A program made the translations under genes and the position numbers. A stretch of DNA of 64,000 bases from Capitella teleta. Lineage: Eukaryota > Annelida > Polychaeta > Capitellidae. Where the stretch lies: positions 591,348 through 655,347 of the forward strand of contig KB303020.1 of NCBI GenBank assembly GCA_000328365.1, given 5' to 3'. Shown here piece after piece: positions 1 through 12,500 of the stretch (positions within the stretch are counted from its first letter, which is position 1; each line of letters begins with the position of its first letter). Below the pieces are notes generated by a model that did no database searches, was not told the origin of the DNA, and worked only from the letters and a program-made list of their open reading frames with translations.

Positions 1-1860
1 CTTCAAATCAGTAGAGTCTATTAAAATATGTTTAACAGTTAAAAGACTCTGGCAGGGGATGCAGAATGGAGCCACCTCCCTGCGCAGAAGATAACCGTGG
101 GTGAGATGCGAGTGCCCGATACGGGCACGGGCCAGCACAATCTCACCACGTCTATCTATTTGTGGACCTTGTTTCCATTCGGAAATAACCGGCTGTATAG
201 TGTGCAATTTGTTATCGGTCTCCTCATCCCACTCTTTCTGCCAAAGCGATTTGACATAAGAGCGGATGGGAGACTTAAAATAAGTATGTGGGAGAGGTAA
301 CTTGTGACAGGCATCACCAAGGCCTGCTTGGCTAGCCTGTCAGCCACCTCGTTCCTTAAGATGCCCACGTGGCTGGGACACCATATAAAAACCACCAGTT
401 TGCCCTTTCTGACTAGATTGTTTTGTTTGTTTAAAAGTGACAATAAATAGGGGTGCGTGATATCACAGTTGGAAAGTGCAGTGAGACTGGAAAGAGAATC
501 AGAACAAATGTTGAACTGATCCTCATCCTTCGCAGTCTCGATAAAAATGAGTGCTTGTTCTATAGCTATCAGCTCTGACGTATAAATTGACATTTGTGCT
601 GGTAACCCAAACTGTATTTGATATGTGCTGCATGTAAAAGCGCATGCAACAGCATCATTGCTCTTTGACCCATCAGTGTATATATTGATGCCTGGGTACT
701 TGTCAATTAAATTATAGAATTCCTGTTTTAAAAACAGTGCCAGATGTTGGTCCTACAAAAATTTTGATATAGATGTATCCACCTCTGGAGGTCTTAATTT
801 CCAAGGAGGAACATCTGATATCTTAAAAGGGGCTACTGGAGCAGTTATTACTGATTCCAGTGCCTCCTCTGTTCTGTATAGCAGGGGCCTGATAAAGGAC
901 GGCTTGCTTGTATAAAAATGGCGTTTGCCATAGTTAAAAACAATTCTAAAGGTAGGATTTCCAGGGTAATTTTTCAACTTCGCATATAGTTTAGCGAAAG
1001 CTGAAGCCGCCGGAAGTGCATCGGCTGTTCTTTGGCTTCTACGTGTAGAGAACTTATGGGGGAATTTCGAAATGCTCCGAGGCAAGTCCTCAGAGCACCA
1101 TTCTGAACAACACCCAGCCACTTCAGTATGAAGGGCGAGCCGAGCCGTACACTACGGATCTATAATCTATTGTGGATCTAATCATTGATCGGAAGAGTTT
1201 GAGTAGCGTCTTCCGATCCGCACACCAATTAAAATGTGCTAAGGTTTGTAGAAGATTGAGTGATTTCTGGCATTTCTTTTGCACATATCCGATGTGATAT
1301 TTAAAATTTAGCTTCCTGTCAAACCAAACGCCTAAAAATTTGGCTTGTTCCACCAATGGTATGGGCTGTCCATTTAATGTTAATACAGGTTCTTCGTGTA
1401 TATTTCTTTGACTACAAAAATGTACCATTATAGTTTTGGTTGAGGAGAACCTGAACCCATTTTCATCGCACCATTTTTGGAGGTTTCCGAGGCACAGCTG
1501 CAGCTGACGCTGTACAGCTCTGGTGGTGTGACCTCGGAAACTAATGGTGAAGTCGTCGACAAAAAGAGTTCTGTGTATATTTTGGGGAACTATGTTATTT
1601 ATGCTATTTATTATCACTATGAATAATGTTGGGGAAAGGATGCTGCCTTGTGGCACACCCATTTCCTGTTCGTGTGGATCGGACATGCTCAATCCAACAC
1701 GTACTTTAAAATGTCTGTTTGACAGGAAGCTGCGTATAAAAACCGGTAGTCTGCCTTGTAGTCCTATATGGTGGAGGTCGCGTAAAATTCCCTCCTTCCA
1801 TGGCGCCAGATTGGATGCAATGGGTTCATCTGTGTGATCAAGAGTCCGTCCCGTCCCTTC
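1..1860 (-). mobile_element. 5'-truncated, broken LINE (I/Jockey-like) with RT and RNase H
   Basis: On the minus strand this reads as the distal part of a non-LTR retrotransposon ORF2. Reverse transcriptase covers about 1860-1123, with the motif GVPQGSILSP and the active-site box FVDD in place of the usual YADD. A linker follows, then an RNase H domain at about 710-200 with IYTDGS, a TSELIAI glutamate, ICSDS and NEVADRLAK, which are the expected acidic residues. A terminal zinc-knuckle-like stretch (HLTHGYLLRR, then CIPC and a later His) runs off the left edge. RT followed by RNase H and a C-terminal knuckle points to the I/Jockey superfamily. The frame is broken near 1123 and near 165, and an in-frame TAG lies near 754, so this is a dead copy. 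The 5' half (endonuclease and ORF1) is absent, as expected from 5' truncation during insertion. The 3' end lies outside the window. Confidence 0.9.
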
Positions 1861-2302
1861 ATGGTGCAGTTAACACAATGCGATTACAACTTTAGTTAAT
1901 GAACAAATGCTCACTTTGGACAACATCAATCTCGTAAGATTGATTATTCAGATCACGTTAGCCAGATTGCATTTTAACTGAGTATTGCACTGCAATGGAA
2001 AACAATCCAATATTTCTTATAATTATATACATAAAGAGTATAACAAGTCTTTCCGTGTATGACATGAAAACACACGTACATTTTACGATAAACTATACAA
2101 TGGTCATCTGGGAAGATCCAGCATTAAATTGTTTTTGAATAGGCCTACCCGGTAGTTGAAGAGTTCAATTAGGCAAATCGGGTTTTAGTAAATACACCTG
2201 TCTGGGAACAATATATTTCATTAATCACTTTATTTCAACTCACTCTCTTTTTGTCTACATGTACTTCATAAACATGTACACCATATTATAGCCATTGAAT
2301 TC
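1861..2302. other. AT-rich spacer, nothing recognised
   Basis: The stretch between the truncated LINE end and the A-run/AAT microsatellite is AT-rich. I see no open frame of useful length, no terminal repeats and no gene-like motif. Confidence 0.6.
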
Positions 2303-2316
2303 AAAAAAAAAAAAAA

Positions 2317-2390
<74 letters not shown>
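2303..2390. repeat. A-run followed by (AAT)n microsatellite
   Basis: A run of about 16 A is followed by about 23 AAT units. Two more AAT/ATT arrays occur at 51343-51418 and 52466-52568. An A-run leading into a simple repeat could be the tail of an old retroposon, but no body is recognisable next to it. Confidence 0.9.
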
Positions 2391-2393
<3 letters not shown>

Positions 2394-2516
2394 TAAAAAA
2401 GTACACACTTCTACTCAATTACAGAAAATGAATGCTAAGAGAAATCCCCTAAGGAGCTTCGCAGTGATAGATACTTTTATAACAAAGCTCTTGTACATTG
2501 CATAAGCACCCTTTAA

Positions 2517-3194
2517 AGGGATGGGGAACTGAATTTTAAGTGATGTTCTATTGACTCATCGCACCAATTGATAGCATTCGGTGCCAAAAACACCATGCCT
2601 GGATGCAAGCGTAAGGAAATAATGCATTTCGAATATCGGGGTTAGCATTGCGCCTATGGGAGAATGGCTTCCATTGCGAAGTATAGGAGGCAAACGTCAG
2701 CTGAAGGCTTGCCGTGATTGGTCTCGTTCCCCTCGTGAAGCTATCGATTTCAGCAGCAGATCATCTTCGCCATAAAAGGACATCTTTGTTGTTTACGAAA
2801 CGAAAGCGCATGCGTGGTGCACTCTGGCTGACCTTTTTACTTTTTCAGGATGGTAGGTGTCCTAGAAAATCGCTTGTTAAAATAAGAAAAATAGCGAAAA
2901 ATATTTTTTTTTTCGCGCCTGACTGGTGGCAAAATGATTATTGTATCAATTTCCGAAAAGAAAATAAAAAAATATCCAGGGGTTTAGTCGCAGGACACGC
3001 TGATATGACGAGGCCCATTGTAAAAGATGGGGAACTCGGTGTTTCATCACAGCTCCTGACGTCACGCCTAGTTAGCAATATATCTCCCGCAAAATCGTTA
3101 GGGATGATATTCCTTGTGTGGGCCAGGCATAGGAATCATTTTTGGTGCATCAAATAACTACTCAAAGTCCATTTTTAACCAGTTCTCCCTCCCT
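2517..3194 (+). mobile_element. TTAA-flanked MITE, copy 1
   Basis: The 678-bp element is flanked on both sides by TTAA (2513-2516 and 3195-3198). It starts AGGGATGGGGAACT, and the reverse complement of its end is AGGGAGGGAGAACT, so the terminal inverted repeats match at 12 of 14 positions. Two further copies with different flanks, each also in TTAA, lie at 47684-48388 and 50097-50802. TTAA duplication plus short inverted ends is the hallmark of piggyBac-type insertion, so I read it as a non-autonomous piggyBac-like element. This copy is about 27 bp shorter than the others because it lacks most of a CCAAT-bearing stretch near 2710-2760. It contains the palindrome TGACGTCA near 3058. A 147-codon open frame inside (2714-3157) resembles no transposase and is probably incidental. 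Confidence 0.85.
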
Positions 3195-3198
3195 TTAA

Positions 3199-4926
3199 CA
3201 TCAGCATTCGTAGACATTATTCAATAATTTAAGTATCAAAATGATAACCAATGGATCGCTTTATATTTTAGCTAATAGCCTGAAATACATCGCCCAATAC
3301 CAATGAGAATGAATAAATGAAATAAAAGGGCAGTCAAATTCTGAACAAAGATTGATATGAGTATGAAGCATGGTTCTAACTCTTTATAGAACATATTTTG
3401 CGAAACTTTCAATAATTATGCAGTGGTTTTAATTTTTGTTGGGATGCCATGTACGCATGAATCGAGAGTTGCACCCCATTCTCCCTTCATTAGAATGAAA
3501 ACAGTATACGCCAAAAAAACCTCAATTTCTAGGACGTCAGGAACGTTGGCCGGCCTTGCAATGCAGACACCTGCTTGGCGTCCAACTAGTCCATTGCATG
3601 ATTGCATCATAATAATTGGCTTGTAAGTACAATGTATACCGACACCGGTAAATGTAATGGATAGTAGCTAAATTTAGTACAACTAATTAGTATCATATAG
3701 TACGTAACAAAGTCGGGATTAATCCAACAGCATTATGGGTTTGATTACAAGCCGGACGTTGGCAAACACTTGATTATTGACAATAATAGGAGTAAATCCG
3801 TATTACATGTATTAAATTTGTATGATGTACTGACTTAATACATAGCTATTACCGGTATCCATTCCCAAACAAATTAATAATGCTATTGATTGCAATATTA
3901 AGAAGAACACACCAAAATGCACTAAAATAGTCAATTGATGAAAAAAGAAGACACAATGTAGTCTCATAAAAGCAAGTTAAAAATGTTTATTCGTCATGAA
4001 GAGGTTGAAATTGACTAGAATGACAGATAATAGAAGCAAATATTGGAATCCCAAAGACATTTGGTCATAACAAATTTCGCTTGGTGAAATATTATCAGCA
4101 TGCTATTAAATTTAGAGTGAAATTATTCGTGAGAGATTAAGCTTACATAACAGATACAAAAAGGATCGTATTCCAAAGGAAGGAACAGAAAACATCTACA
4201 TGCACAAATAATCGAGAATAGAGAGAAATTATTGGTCGACAGCTGCCGCTAAGTACGAGTAATTGGGATACACAGTAAAAACGACAGCAGTCCTCAGGAA
4301 AAGACAATGATGCCTACATCATCGAATGCAGGGGTCACACAAAATCAGCCCACATCGACTCAGAGAACACCTCAGATGCGACAATTAAATCAATGATTAC
4401 AGAGAATATGTCCAAAGATTTAAGACTATACAGGTATTTAATATAATGGTTGAATGATAAGGGGAGAAAATTGTCTGTGCACAAAGATAATGATAGCGCT
4501 GAATGAACCAAGCAGTTAAGTTCGTTAAAGCAACACTAGAAACCAAAGAAAGAGAAAAGCTAATCACCCGACGTCTATTTTGTGATTTATGCCAGAATGG
4601 CAAAGGTATTTAGAAAACGAATAATGGATTAGTGACAATGACACGTGTTGCATAATCAATGAAATACAATCATCCCCATCAACCAGGTCTTCCAGCTGAA
4701 TGCTTACAACGCAGTGTAGAAATGAGAGAGAGAGAGAGAGGAGAGAGGAGAAAGTGAGAGGGAGACAGTCTAAATAATTCAACAACTGCCAACACCTGCT
4801 AGAATATGCAATTTCACAGATAGATTTTCAAATGACAAAGGAAAGCAAAAAAAAATATCACAGGCAGATTCATCTAGGTTCTCTAAATAATTCAGTCTTA
4901 AACAAAATACTTGAAAAGGGAGATTC
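3199..4926. other. AT-rich intergenic DNA with a GA microsatellite
   Basis: No gene is visible. A (GA)n/GAGAG low-complexity tract lies at 4724-4764. The right end adjoins probable poly(A) signals of the minus-strand NCS gene (TTTATT on the + strand at 4927-4937 and 4951-4956). Confidence 0.6.
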
Positions 4927-5326
4927 TTTATTTTATTTAAATAACAAAGATTTATTAAAAAAAATTAGAAAAATCATGCTCTGTTCATAAAATTCAATCA
5001 AAACAAGGAAGAGGCCACAATAGTAGACTAAGGATTCATCCAGTCCAAAAGATTGCAAGCGCTCTAGCAGAAAGGGCTTCACACAGGGTGACAGATCTTC
5101 ATACGATCCAAAAGAAATAATTATTTAAAAACAGGAATTAAACAAGTCACAGACACAATTACTCGAGGAATGTTTCTAGCTGATGGTAAAGACAATGAGA
5201 GAAATTGTCACAAATTGATATGGACTTCCCCTGCCTGCCTCTGCCGAGGGGCTGCCCTGGGCAGTACTTTCCAACTGTGTAATGTATAAAGTAAGACCAA
5301 AAAAAGAAGACAATTTAGACAGCAGG

Positions 5327-8300
5327 TTATTCGGCAGTGGGTCCAGGACCTCCTGCGTCTGCCGTCAGCATCTGATACAAAAACTCATCGGACATGCACC
5401 CTTTGATGAACTCTGGTTTTGATAGCACGCCATCCTTATTTTCATCCATTTTGGCAAAGATCTCCACAGTACGTTTCTCCGGAGTATCTTCATCTTTGTC
5501 GTTGTAGCTGAGGGAGGCGCCTACCATGGAATAGATGGCCTGCAAAGACACAAAGACTTAGAGCCGAGTGGAAGAATGCAGTCGCCCGGAGAGCAGACAT
5601 TGTGTGATTCAGTGCCATAATGATTCTATTTGGAACAGGCTCTAGAGCGCTTTGCCCTGAGAAGGCCACTCGAAATGGGCGTCGGGGGACAGAAAGAAGA
5701 CTTACCGAGATAATCTCCTCCATTTCCTTGGGCTCGATGGTGCCATCGCCATTGACGTCGTACATGGCAAATGCCCATTCAAGTTTCTGTTCGGGTTTTC
5801 CAGCTGATGTAATGTTGATGGCGAGGAGGAATTCCTTGAAATCGATTTTACCACTATTGTCCGAATCAAAAGTCCTGAACACATGTTCACAAAATTTCTC
5901 AGCATTTCCCTGCGGAAAGAAACTCGAGTAGACCTCCAGAAATTTCTTGCGTGTGAGTTGGCCATTGGGACAGTCTCTCTGAAAGAGAAAACAAAGTAAG
6001 CAATAATCACTGCAATCTTAATTAAGTTTAAAGTGAGATCAAAAATTAAGATCAAATAAGATGGCTCTTGGGTCCTTATTGCGTAAATTCGCAGAGAGCA
6101 CTCAGCTGAAGCCAAGGGGAAAAGGAGGGGGCAGGGGATCAAGACGAGATTGACATAGCATGGCCAGATGTCAAGGATAAACAGCAACCACTCAGTGCGC
6201 AAATGAAGAAACCCTAGCTGTCAAGAGGACGGCGGTCTTTAAAGCAGAAAGACGCGGGAGGCGAGGGGCAAAACACACATGCACACACACCCCTGCACCA
6301 CATGCACACCTTGGTGCGGCGCTGTACGAGCGTTGTCATGGCAACCAACAACAATGCGCAGATAGATCAACGCCAGGAGCAGAAGCGGCAGCAAGAGCAC
6401 GTTATAACATCACGGGGCATGCGTGGAGGCCTCTCTCTACCGAACAACAGCCAGGAAGGACATCGGCAGCGCATTGTACGATGACGAATCGATGTTTCAT
6501 TCGCAACAGTTGCAGAATCGATCGCATGCAACGACGAGTCGACGACTAAAGCATGAAAAAGGCCGCGTGCCGTCCGCTAAAGGGCGCTGCTCATCCGAGC
6601 GCATATTGTGCCCGTGGCCATGCGGCAGAACAGCGGCCCCTGTCGACGAAGTCCCCCGGGGAGCAGGCCGCAATCGAATTAAGCCCTTCTTTGGACTGGA
6701 GTTGCCAGCGACTTACACTATTCCCCTGCCAATTACAGCGACCGAGGCCGAGATTGACGACAGCACCGCGGCCATCCATCCAGCGCGAATCCTCGGCGGG
6801 ACCCAAGAGCACAAACCCGACGCCCGATCCTCGATGAGCAGCACAAAGCAGCCGGGTTGAAAGCAAGACAAAGGCTAAGACCAGCAAATGGACGGTGCAC
6901 ACGAGCCATGTGCTACTGCAGACCGTCTTTGCTTACGCTGGAGGAACACTACACGAAGATGCATACAAGGCAAATGAAGGGGCTCATGCGACATAATGGG
7001 GCTCAGTTGCGACAGATCCCCAACAGATCCTGTAATATCTTATCTGATTAAAAGCTGGCAGCTGCATTAAACGAGGTCGCCACGTATTGCACTCGCATAG
7101 TGCAAGGCCATCAAGCGGCGAATAGATCAACTGGAACAGCGAATACAGCAGAGGGGGCCTCCACAGAGCGACATCGCAGACAGCGCTGACAGCCGAATGA
7201 AGAAGAAAACTCGGGTGGATGCGAATCGCAGCGGCGGCGGCCTCCCCTGCAGCGGCAGCAGCACGATGACGAAATCCCCACTGATGGATAAGCACTCGTC
7301 GATCATCCGACGGACGCGTGTAACGTCATCGAGCGAACGGAAACCGCTTCGAGCGGAGTAATTGAAATAGCCGAGCACCTGAGTTGGTAACCAGCAAACG
7401 GGCCATTAGCGGCGAGCGGTGACAAAGGAAACATGATGCATCTCCCCAACGTATTAACTGAACGTAGCAAACGTGGCGCTCGAATTGGACGTGCTGTCTA
7501 CATATATAGATAAGTCGATAAAATAGCGCTAAGCATGCGAACATCAACGCACTTGATCCTCGCCAGATCGCCCAGAATAGACAACCCCTGGCGGAGAGAG
7601 GGCGCGTGCTGAAGCAGATGACTATATTCGTGGTGCATATAAGAAATAAAGAAAATTGTTGTTTTACTGAGGAGTGTTATTTAATAATAGTTGTGGTGTC
7701 AAACACGGTTGTTTCAAATAAAGTCAAGGCTTAGAGCTAAGAGGAATCACAGTTCAACAAGATGGACTATAGGTAGGCCTAGTTATAGGTCTGGATTTCA
7801 TGCTTAGAGGCAGAGTTTTGCGACGTCCGCCGAGAGTCCAAACACGAAAATAAGAACTAGATGTATAGAGCATAGAGCTAGGAATAACCCGGACTATAAG
7901 AACATGCGGAAAGACTAATATGGCGATCGTAAAAAGAACACTGAATGGCGAGAGGACTCAGCATAAGCAATTCATTCACAGTAAATGATTGCCGTGTCGT
8001 TTCCTTGCTTCATATGTATAATAAAACGTCGACTAGAATCAGCCGGTGATAATTAATATATATATATATAATCAATATGGAGATGGTAAATCCATCAATC
8101 ATTGAAAAGGTACAGTTTTTTTTCTTCCACTGCCACTTTTTTTTTTTTTTTTTTCAAATGCAGCAATTTAGAAACTGGCGTTGTTCATGATGAAGCGCAT
8201 GCCACAGCGCCCACACCACACCGGCAGATGCCCTTCAGTCATAATTATAAATTAATACACACTGCTTAACCATCACATAAAATCGTGTGTGCCTGTACGG

Positions 8301-9133
8301 GGTGGGGGGCAAAGCCCACAATGGTAACAGCTTCCATGCATTTTTTTTATGGAATAGCCCTGATGGGTTCAAAAGTCACAACAAGTGCATTGAACTATTA
8401 TTGAGCTTGCATCAGCTATACAGCGGGACAGAGAACATTAAATTAATAACAATACCCGGTGGGTTTATGTACATGTATAGATAATATATACATGTATTAG
8501 AAACCCTATCCAGGCGGCTATAATACATGTGGACTAATGATATGCTCAACACTGATATGCTATCATGTAGGTGCATTGAAATCGCCGCCAGGTAATGGAC
8601 TTCTAAGCATTAATGAGTACAGGTATAAGGTGTGGGGCAGCTGAGTCACACATTGAAGCACTCAGCCACCATTGTCGACCTGAGATGCCGCTGCCAAGCG
8701 TCGACAGAGGGCCTTCGCTCGCATGCAGGGGAGCGAAGACCTACGAGCCAAGGTGCAACGGGGCGGCGGCAGCCCGGCAACCAGCACCAGGGCTCCTCAG
8801 ACAAATTGGCCGAAAGCAAGCAAGGCAGAAAGGTCTCCGTGAGCTAGGGGGCGTCGTCTGTCCCGAGGCCCGCGATTTATGTCTAACGTCGGCTGTATGA
8901 GCGGCGCAACGCCAGCAGCAGCATCAGGCGAACGTGCGTCAAGGGAACGGACTGCGGATGAGCGTCGCGTGGTTTACGAGGGAGCGTACAAATGAGGCCG
9001 TAAAAAGAGCAGCAGCAGAACTCACCATGAATCCCTTGTACCACTGCTTGATCTGCTGTTTAGTGAAGTTGGTGTTGTCGACCAAGAAGTCCATGTCCTC
9101 TTTGGACAGCTTCTTGCTTCCTCCTCCGCCCAT
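5327..9133 (-). CDS. Neuronal calcium sensor family protein (hippocalcin/neurocalcin/frequenin-like)
   Basis: Three coding exons, 9133-9026, 5978-5706 and 5539-5327, all joined in phase 0, encode 197 residues, close to the usual 190-200. The N-terminus MGGGGSKK fits the N-myristoylation signal MGxxxS. EF-hand 1 is disabled by the family-typical CPNG (residues 39-42). EF-hands 2, 3 and 4 keep complete loops at 74-85 ([12 protein letters not shown]), 110-121 ([12 protein letters not shown]) and 159-170 ([12 protein letters not shown]). TPEKR precedes EF4, as in vertebrate hippocalcin and NCS-1. The family binds Ca2+ and moves to membranes by a calcium-myristoyl switch, regulating receptors, cyclases and channels. 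Intron 1 is 3,047 bp and intron 2 is 166 bp. The start codon has a good context (GCCATGG). The protein is not clearly one vertebrate subtype, so no symbol is given. A 3' UTR of about 400 nt is inferred. Confidence 0.95.
5979..9025 (-). other. NCS gene intron 1
   Basis: A 3.05-kb intron lies between residues 36 and 37, with donor GTGAGT at 9025 and acceptor TTTCTCTTTCAG ending at 5979. It crosses the left edge of the GC-richer domain. It holds an almost perfect RFX X-box at 6332-6345, a (TA)n tract near 8058-8071 and T-runs near 8116 and 8139. No coding exon is visible inside it. Confidence 0.85.
6332..6345. promoter_or_regulatory. RFX X-box, near-perfect palindrome, in NCS intron 1
   Basis: GTTGTCATGGCAAC differs at one base from the palindromic X-box GTTGCCATGGCAAC bound by RFX factors. 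It lies about 350 bp upstream of exon 2 within intron 1. RFX factors drive ciliary and sensory genes across animals. The site is seen in the sequence; its use is inferred. Confidence 0.4.
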
Positions 9134-9560
9134 GGCTGCGTATTATTAAGCTGATTCTAGCTGCACCTATTTCTTCTTTGATGAGCGGCTAATCAGAGCT
9201 CCGTATGCATCGACGTCCGTCGGTTGAAGTACTGCAGCAGTCTGAAACCAACAGCAAGAAGTTACATAACGCCCGCAAGCAGCAATGAAAGGCGCCCTCA
9301 GCGAGGTGTCGGAGCGCACAACAATGCCCGCCAGGCGCAGCCATGATACGTACGCAAACTTATACACACGAATCGCTACAGGAGGTATTACAAGTATTCA
9401 TTAACAAGCAGACTTAATGCCCATTGTCTGTCCGACATCTGCAATCATCTGACCGACATCTCCAACTGTCTCAGCTCCGCGCAGACGATAAGGCTGTCAT
9501 AGCAACGATTCCAACGGGCAGTTTCACCAAGTTATATATAAGAGCAGAGGGTCTTCTGAT
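9134..9560 (-). promoter_or_regulatory. Candidate NCS promoter zone with X-box and TATA-like tract
   Basis: Upstream of the NCS start codon an X-box match, GCTGTCATAGCAAC, lies at 9493-9506 and fits RYYNYY-N2-RRNRAC. A TATA-like TTATATATAAG lies at about 9531-9541, suitably placed for a minus-strand start near 9500. An AG immediately before the start codon (tacgcag, then CC and the ATG) could instead be a splice acceptor, which would place the true first exon further upstream. I cannot decide between these. Confidence 0.35.
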
Positions 9561-12500
9561 GCACCATTAAAACGAAAGGAGGAGCTGGAAACGAGGCTCG
9601 CTCCGAGATCTGCTCATGCCACACGGCTACGGGACAAAGGCCCAGGGATCGATGCGGCTATATAGGCCGCCGAAGTAGCAATTCAGGTCAGCAATACCCC
9701 GAAGCGATTATGTCACCGGAGATGGTGCTGTGAGACCAGACGCACACGGCTAGTGCGAGGCAACTGACCAATGGTCAGAGATTACCGCATCAACAAAGCC
9801 GGATAAATTCATGACAAAACGAGCAACGCGAGACGTCGGTGCTAATTGCAACAACAGTAGTCTCATACACACCATGATAAATGCATGTAATCGAGCGCAT
9901 ACCTTCTGATCATGCGTGGCCCCAGGGAGAGCTCAAGCCTCACACCTGAAACCCAAGAGAGCAATCTAGGCCTGTGTGACACCTGCGTCGACGCACAGCA
10001 GCACAGTGCAGTGGCAGCGGTGGGGTTAATGAGGAGTGTCAGCATTGTTCAAGACGAAACGCAAGACGCTGACAGGCGGAACCAGCCGTCAGTTGCTTCG
10101 ACGCCCGTCGTTGGCTTATCACGATGGCTGAAAAGACCGTCTACCCTCTCCTCCAACTCCAACTTATCCTCCTCGCTGGCTTCTTCGAAGCTCCCGCAGA
10201 GAGCGACAAAAAGACACATGAAAGCCGCGACAAAAAGAGCAGGGAGCATATACAGCGAATAGGACTCTTGAAGTTGCAGCCATGCACTATATATTTCCAT
10301 GCAGGACAGACCAAGGCACAGCAGCCAAGCCACAGAAGTCGACGGGGGACCTTGAGAGCAGTTTGCGAACGAGAAAGGAAAGGAGACGAACATTGCAGCC
10401 TTGAAGCACTGCATGCAATATTCACCGAGCATTAATGGTGAGGTCACGTGGGCCCATCCAACATACGTCAGCCGAATTGTCACGGAAACCCGGAGCAGCA
10501 GCAGCAGCACAGAAAGCGGCGGCGCGGAGGAAGGTGTCATTACTTAATTGCCAATTAGGCTATTGGCGCCCATGGCCTGGCCGGGTATATATATAGAGAG
10601 GATGAAGGCGATGCATATTGTATGAGGCGACGAGAGGGTATTCAGGTGGCATTAGGTGTATTAGCCATGCGATTAATATTACAGGTACACGGGCCACATG
10701 ACGAGGTCTTGGAGGCCACACACAACAAGCGACCGAGACCGCTGCTGCATCCTAAAATGATTAGCTGAGGCAGCCGCTGGCTCTCAGCACCGAAACGCAG
10801 CTCTGCACCAAGTGCGGGGGCGGACGACCAGAGGGCAATTAAAGCCAACAAGCGTAGAGTCCGAGTAAAGAAGTTGTCACGGGGAGTTAGTGTTGGCAGC
10901 CAGAGAACAAATCCCTTGCGACACAGGACCATACCAGATGAGCCATTTTGCGTGCAATAGCACGCCACAGTTGATGAACCAAACAGCTGACCGACGACGT
11001 CTCAACGTTCGGCTTGTTTGCGTAACACAGCTTTACCGAGTAATTGCACACTGTTTAATTGTACTGAGGTTTTTTGTATTTGGTTAAGTCACGTTCACGA
11101 ATCCGGCAGCTGTCTGCGGTGCAAGACTTAGTAGGAGGCATAAGGATGCAATAGGCCCGCGCTCTTGCCTCCTCTTGATTCCGGGCGTGGTTCAGATTAA
11201 TTTGATAAAAGCATATGGCGAAAGCTGGCATCTGTCTGCAATTCGTACACGCGAATTGGACGTGGCAGGGCATTAGAGGTTCGTTGCATGAATGATACAT
11301 GTATACACGTCCGTTGGCAAAGGCTTCTTTTACCAGGAAAGGCCGAGTGCGCCCTGGAGGCATCAGCCGGCGACGAAGCGACGAGCGGTCCGGAAGCGTA
11401 TCGCAGCGAATTAAGGCGCAGACCACACCATGCATTAGCACTGCAACATCCACGTCGCATCAGACTGCGCTTGGTGCCTTGCAAAACAGAAGCATGCGAT
11501 GGGGGGATAATCAAGCGAAGAGCAGGTCCACAGGGGCTTAGCACTTTGTCATCACCCGTTAAATAATGCAGATGAGCAATACATCGATCAGTCGACCTTT
11601 TATTGAATTGGCCGCCGAGCAGTCATGTCGCGGGGCGCACAGCTGAGGAACCCCTCGGCGCCATCCTTCCTTTCGCATCATCTCAGCTGGGCACCACCGG
11701 AATGCGAATCAGGCGTTCGGCTGTAAGGGCCCGACAATTAGCGCTCGTACATCATGGCAAATCGCATTACACCTGGTCTCTATCTAATAACACTTACGAT
11801 CGGCCGGTGCATGCGTGATGCCTCCGCACGAGATCGATGCTGAATTAGGCAGGCCGCGGTCGACGGAGCATGTCCACGCTGAAAGCTGGTGGTCGGGATG
11901 CATGATGCGGGGTTAACGGCGCATACCAACAGCACAATACGCATTTACGATGCGCCACAACAAAGACCGAATACCATCAAAGCAGCGTGGGAATCGTACA
12001 CAGCAAACATGCAGCAAGCAACCCGAGTCGCAGCTGCCGGCGCTGCAGCTTCGTTAGCTGTTTAGCGTCCAGCGCCGATCGGATCGAGCAGCCAGCGTCA
12101 GGCGTCGTCCGTCAGCGCGTCCGGAGGGAGGCCCGGGATTCAGCCGCCGGTATGCATCACTCACGCCGGCGTCCCTCCGCAGGTGTCGTCGCTAGGTTTC
12201 CAGGCGCCATGTAATTTTAACTCGCAGGGCGAGAGGTGGCGATCCATCGCTGGCGCAAGGTGACTCGAGGGTCGCACACCCGGTATGCAGGGCAATCACT
12301 CAAGGTTGGAAATACTCACGATCTACGTGGTTGCACGACTGCGAGAAGACTGAATGGTGAGGAAATATGGCGCGTGCAGTCCGTGGGCGAACGAGGAATG
12401 AAGCGATCGTGCGTCACGATGTCAGTGGCGACGAAAAGTGAATACGGTCTATGAGATACACAACAAGTATAAACTTCATCAATAGATGATCAAAGCATTC

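Noticed and set aside
2714-3157. 147-codon frame in MITE copy 1 and its counterparts in copies 2 and 3
   Set aside because: The frame differs between copies in length and start, lacks any transposase motif, and the element is only 0.7 kb.
10049-10540. 163-codon minus-strand frame with a hydrophobic segment and an acidic helix
   Set aside because: The hydrophobic run matches the C/T-rich bias of the minus strand here, and overlapping + strand frames are also open. No family recognised.
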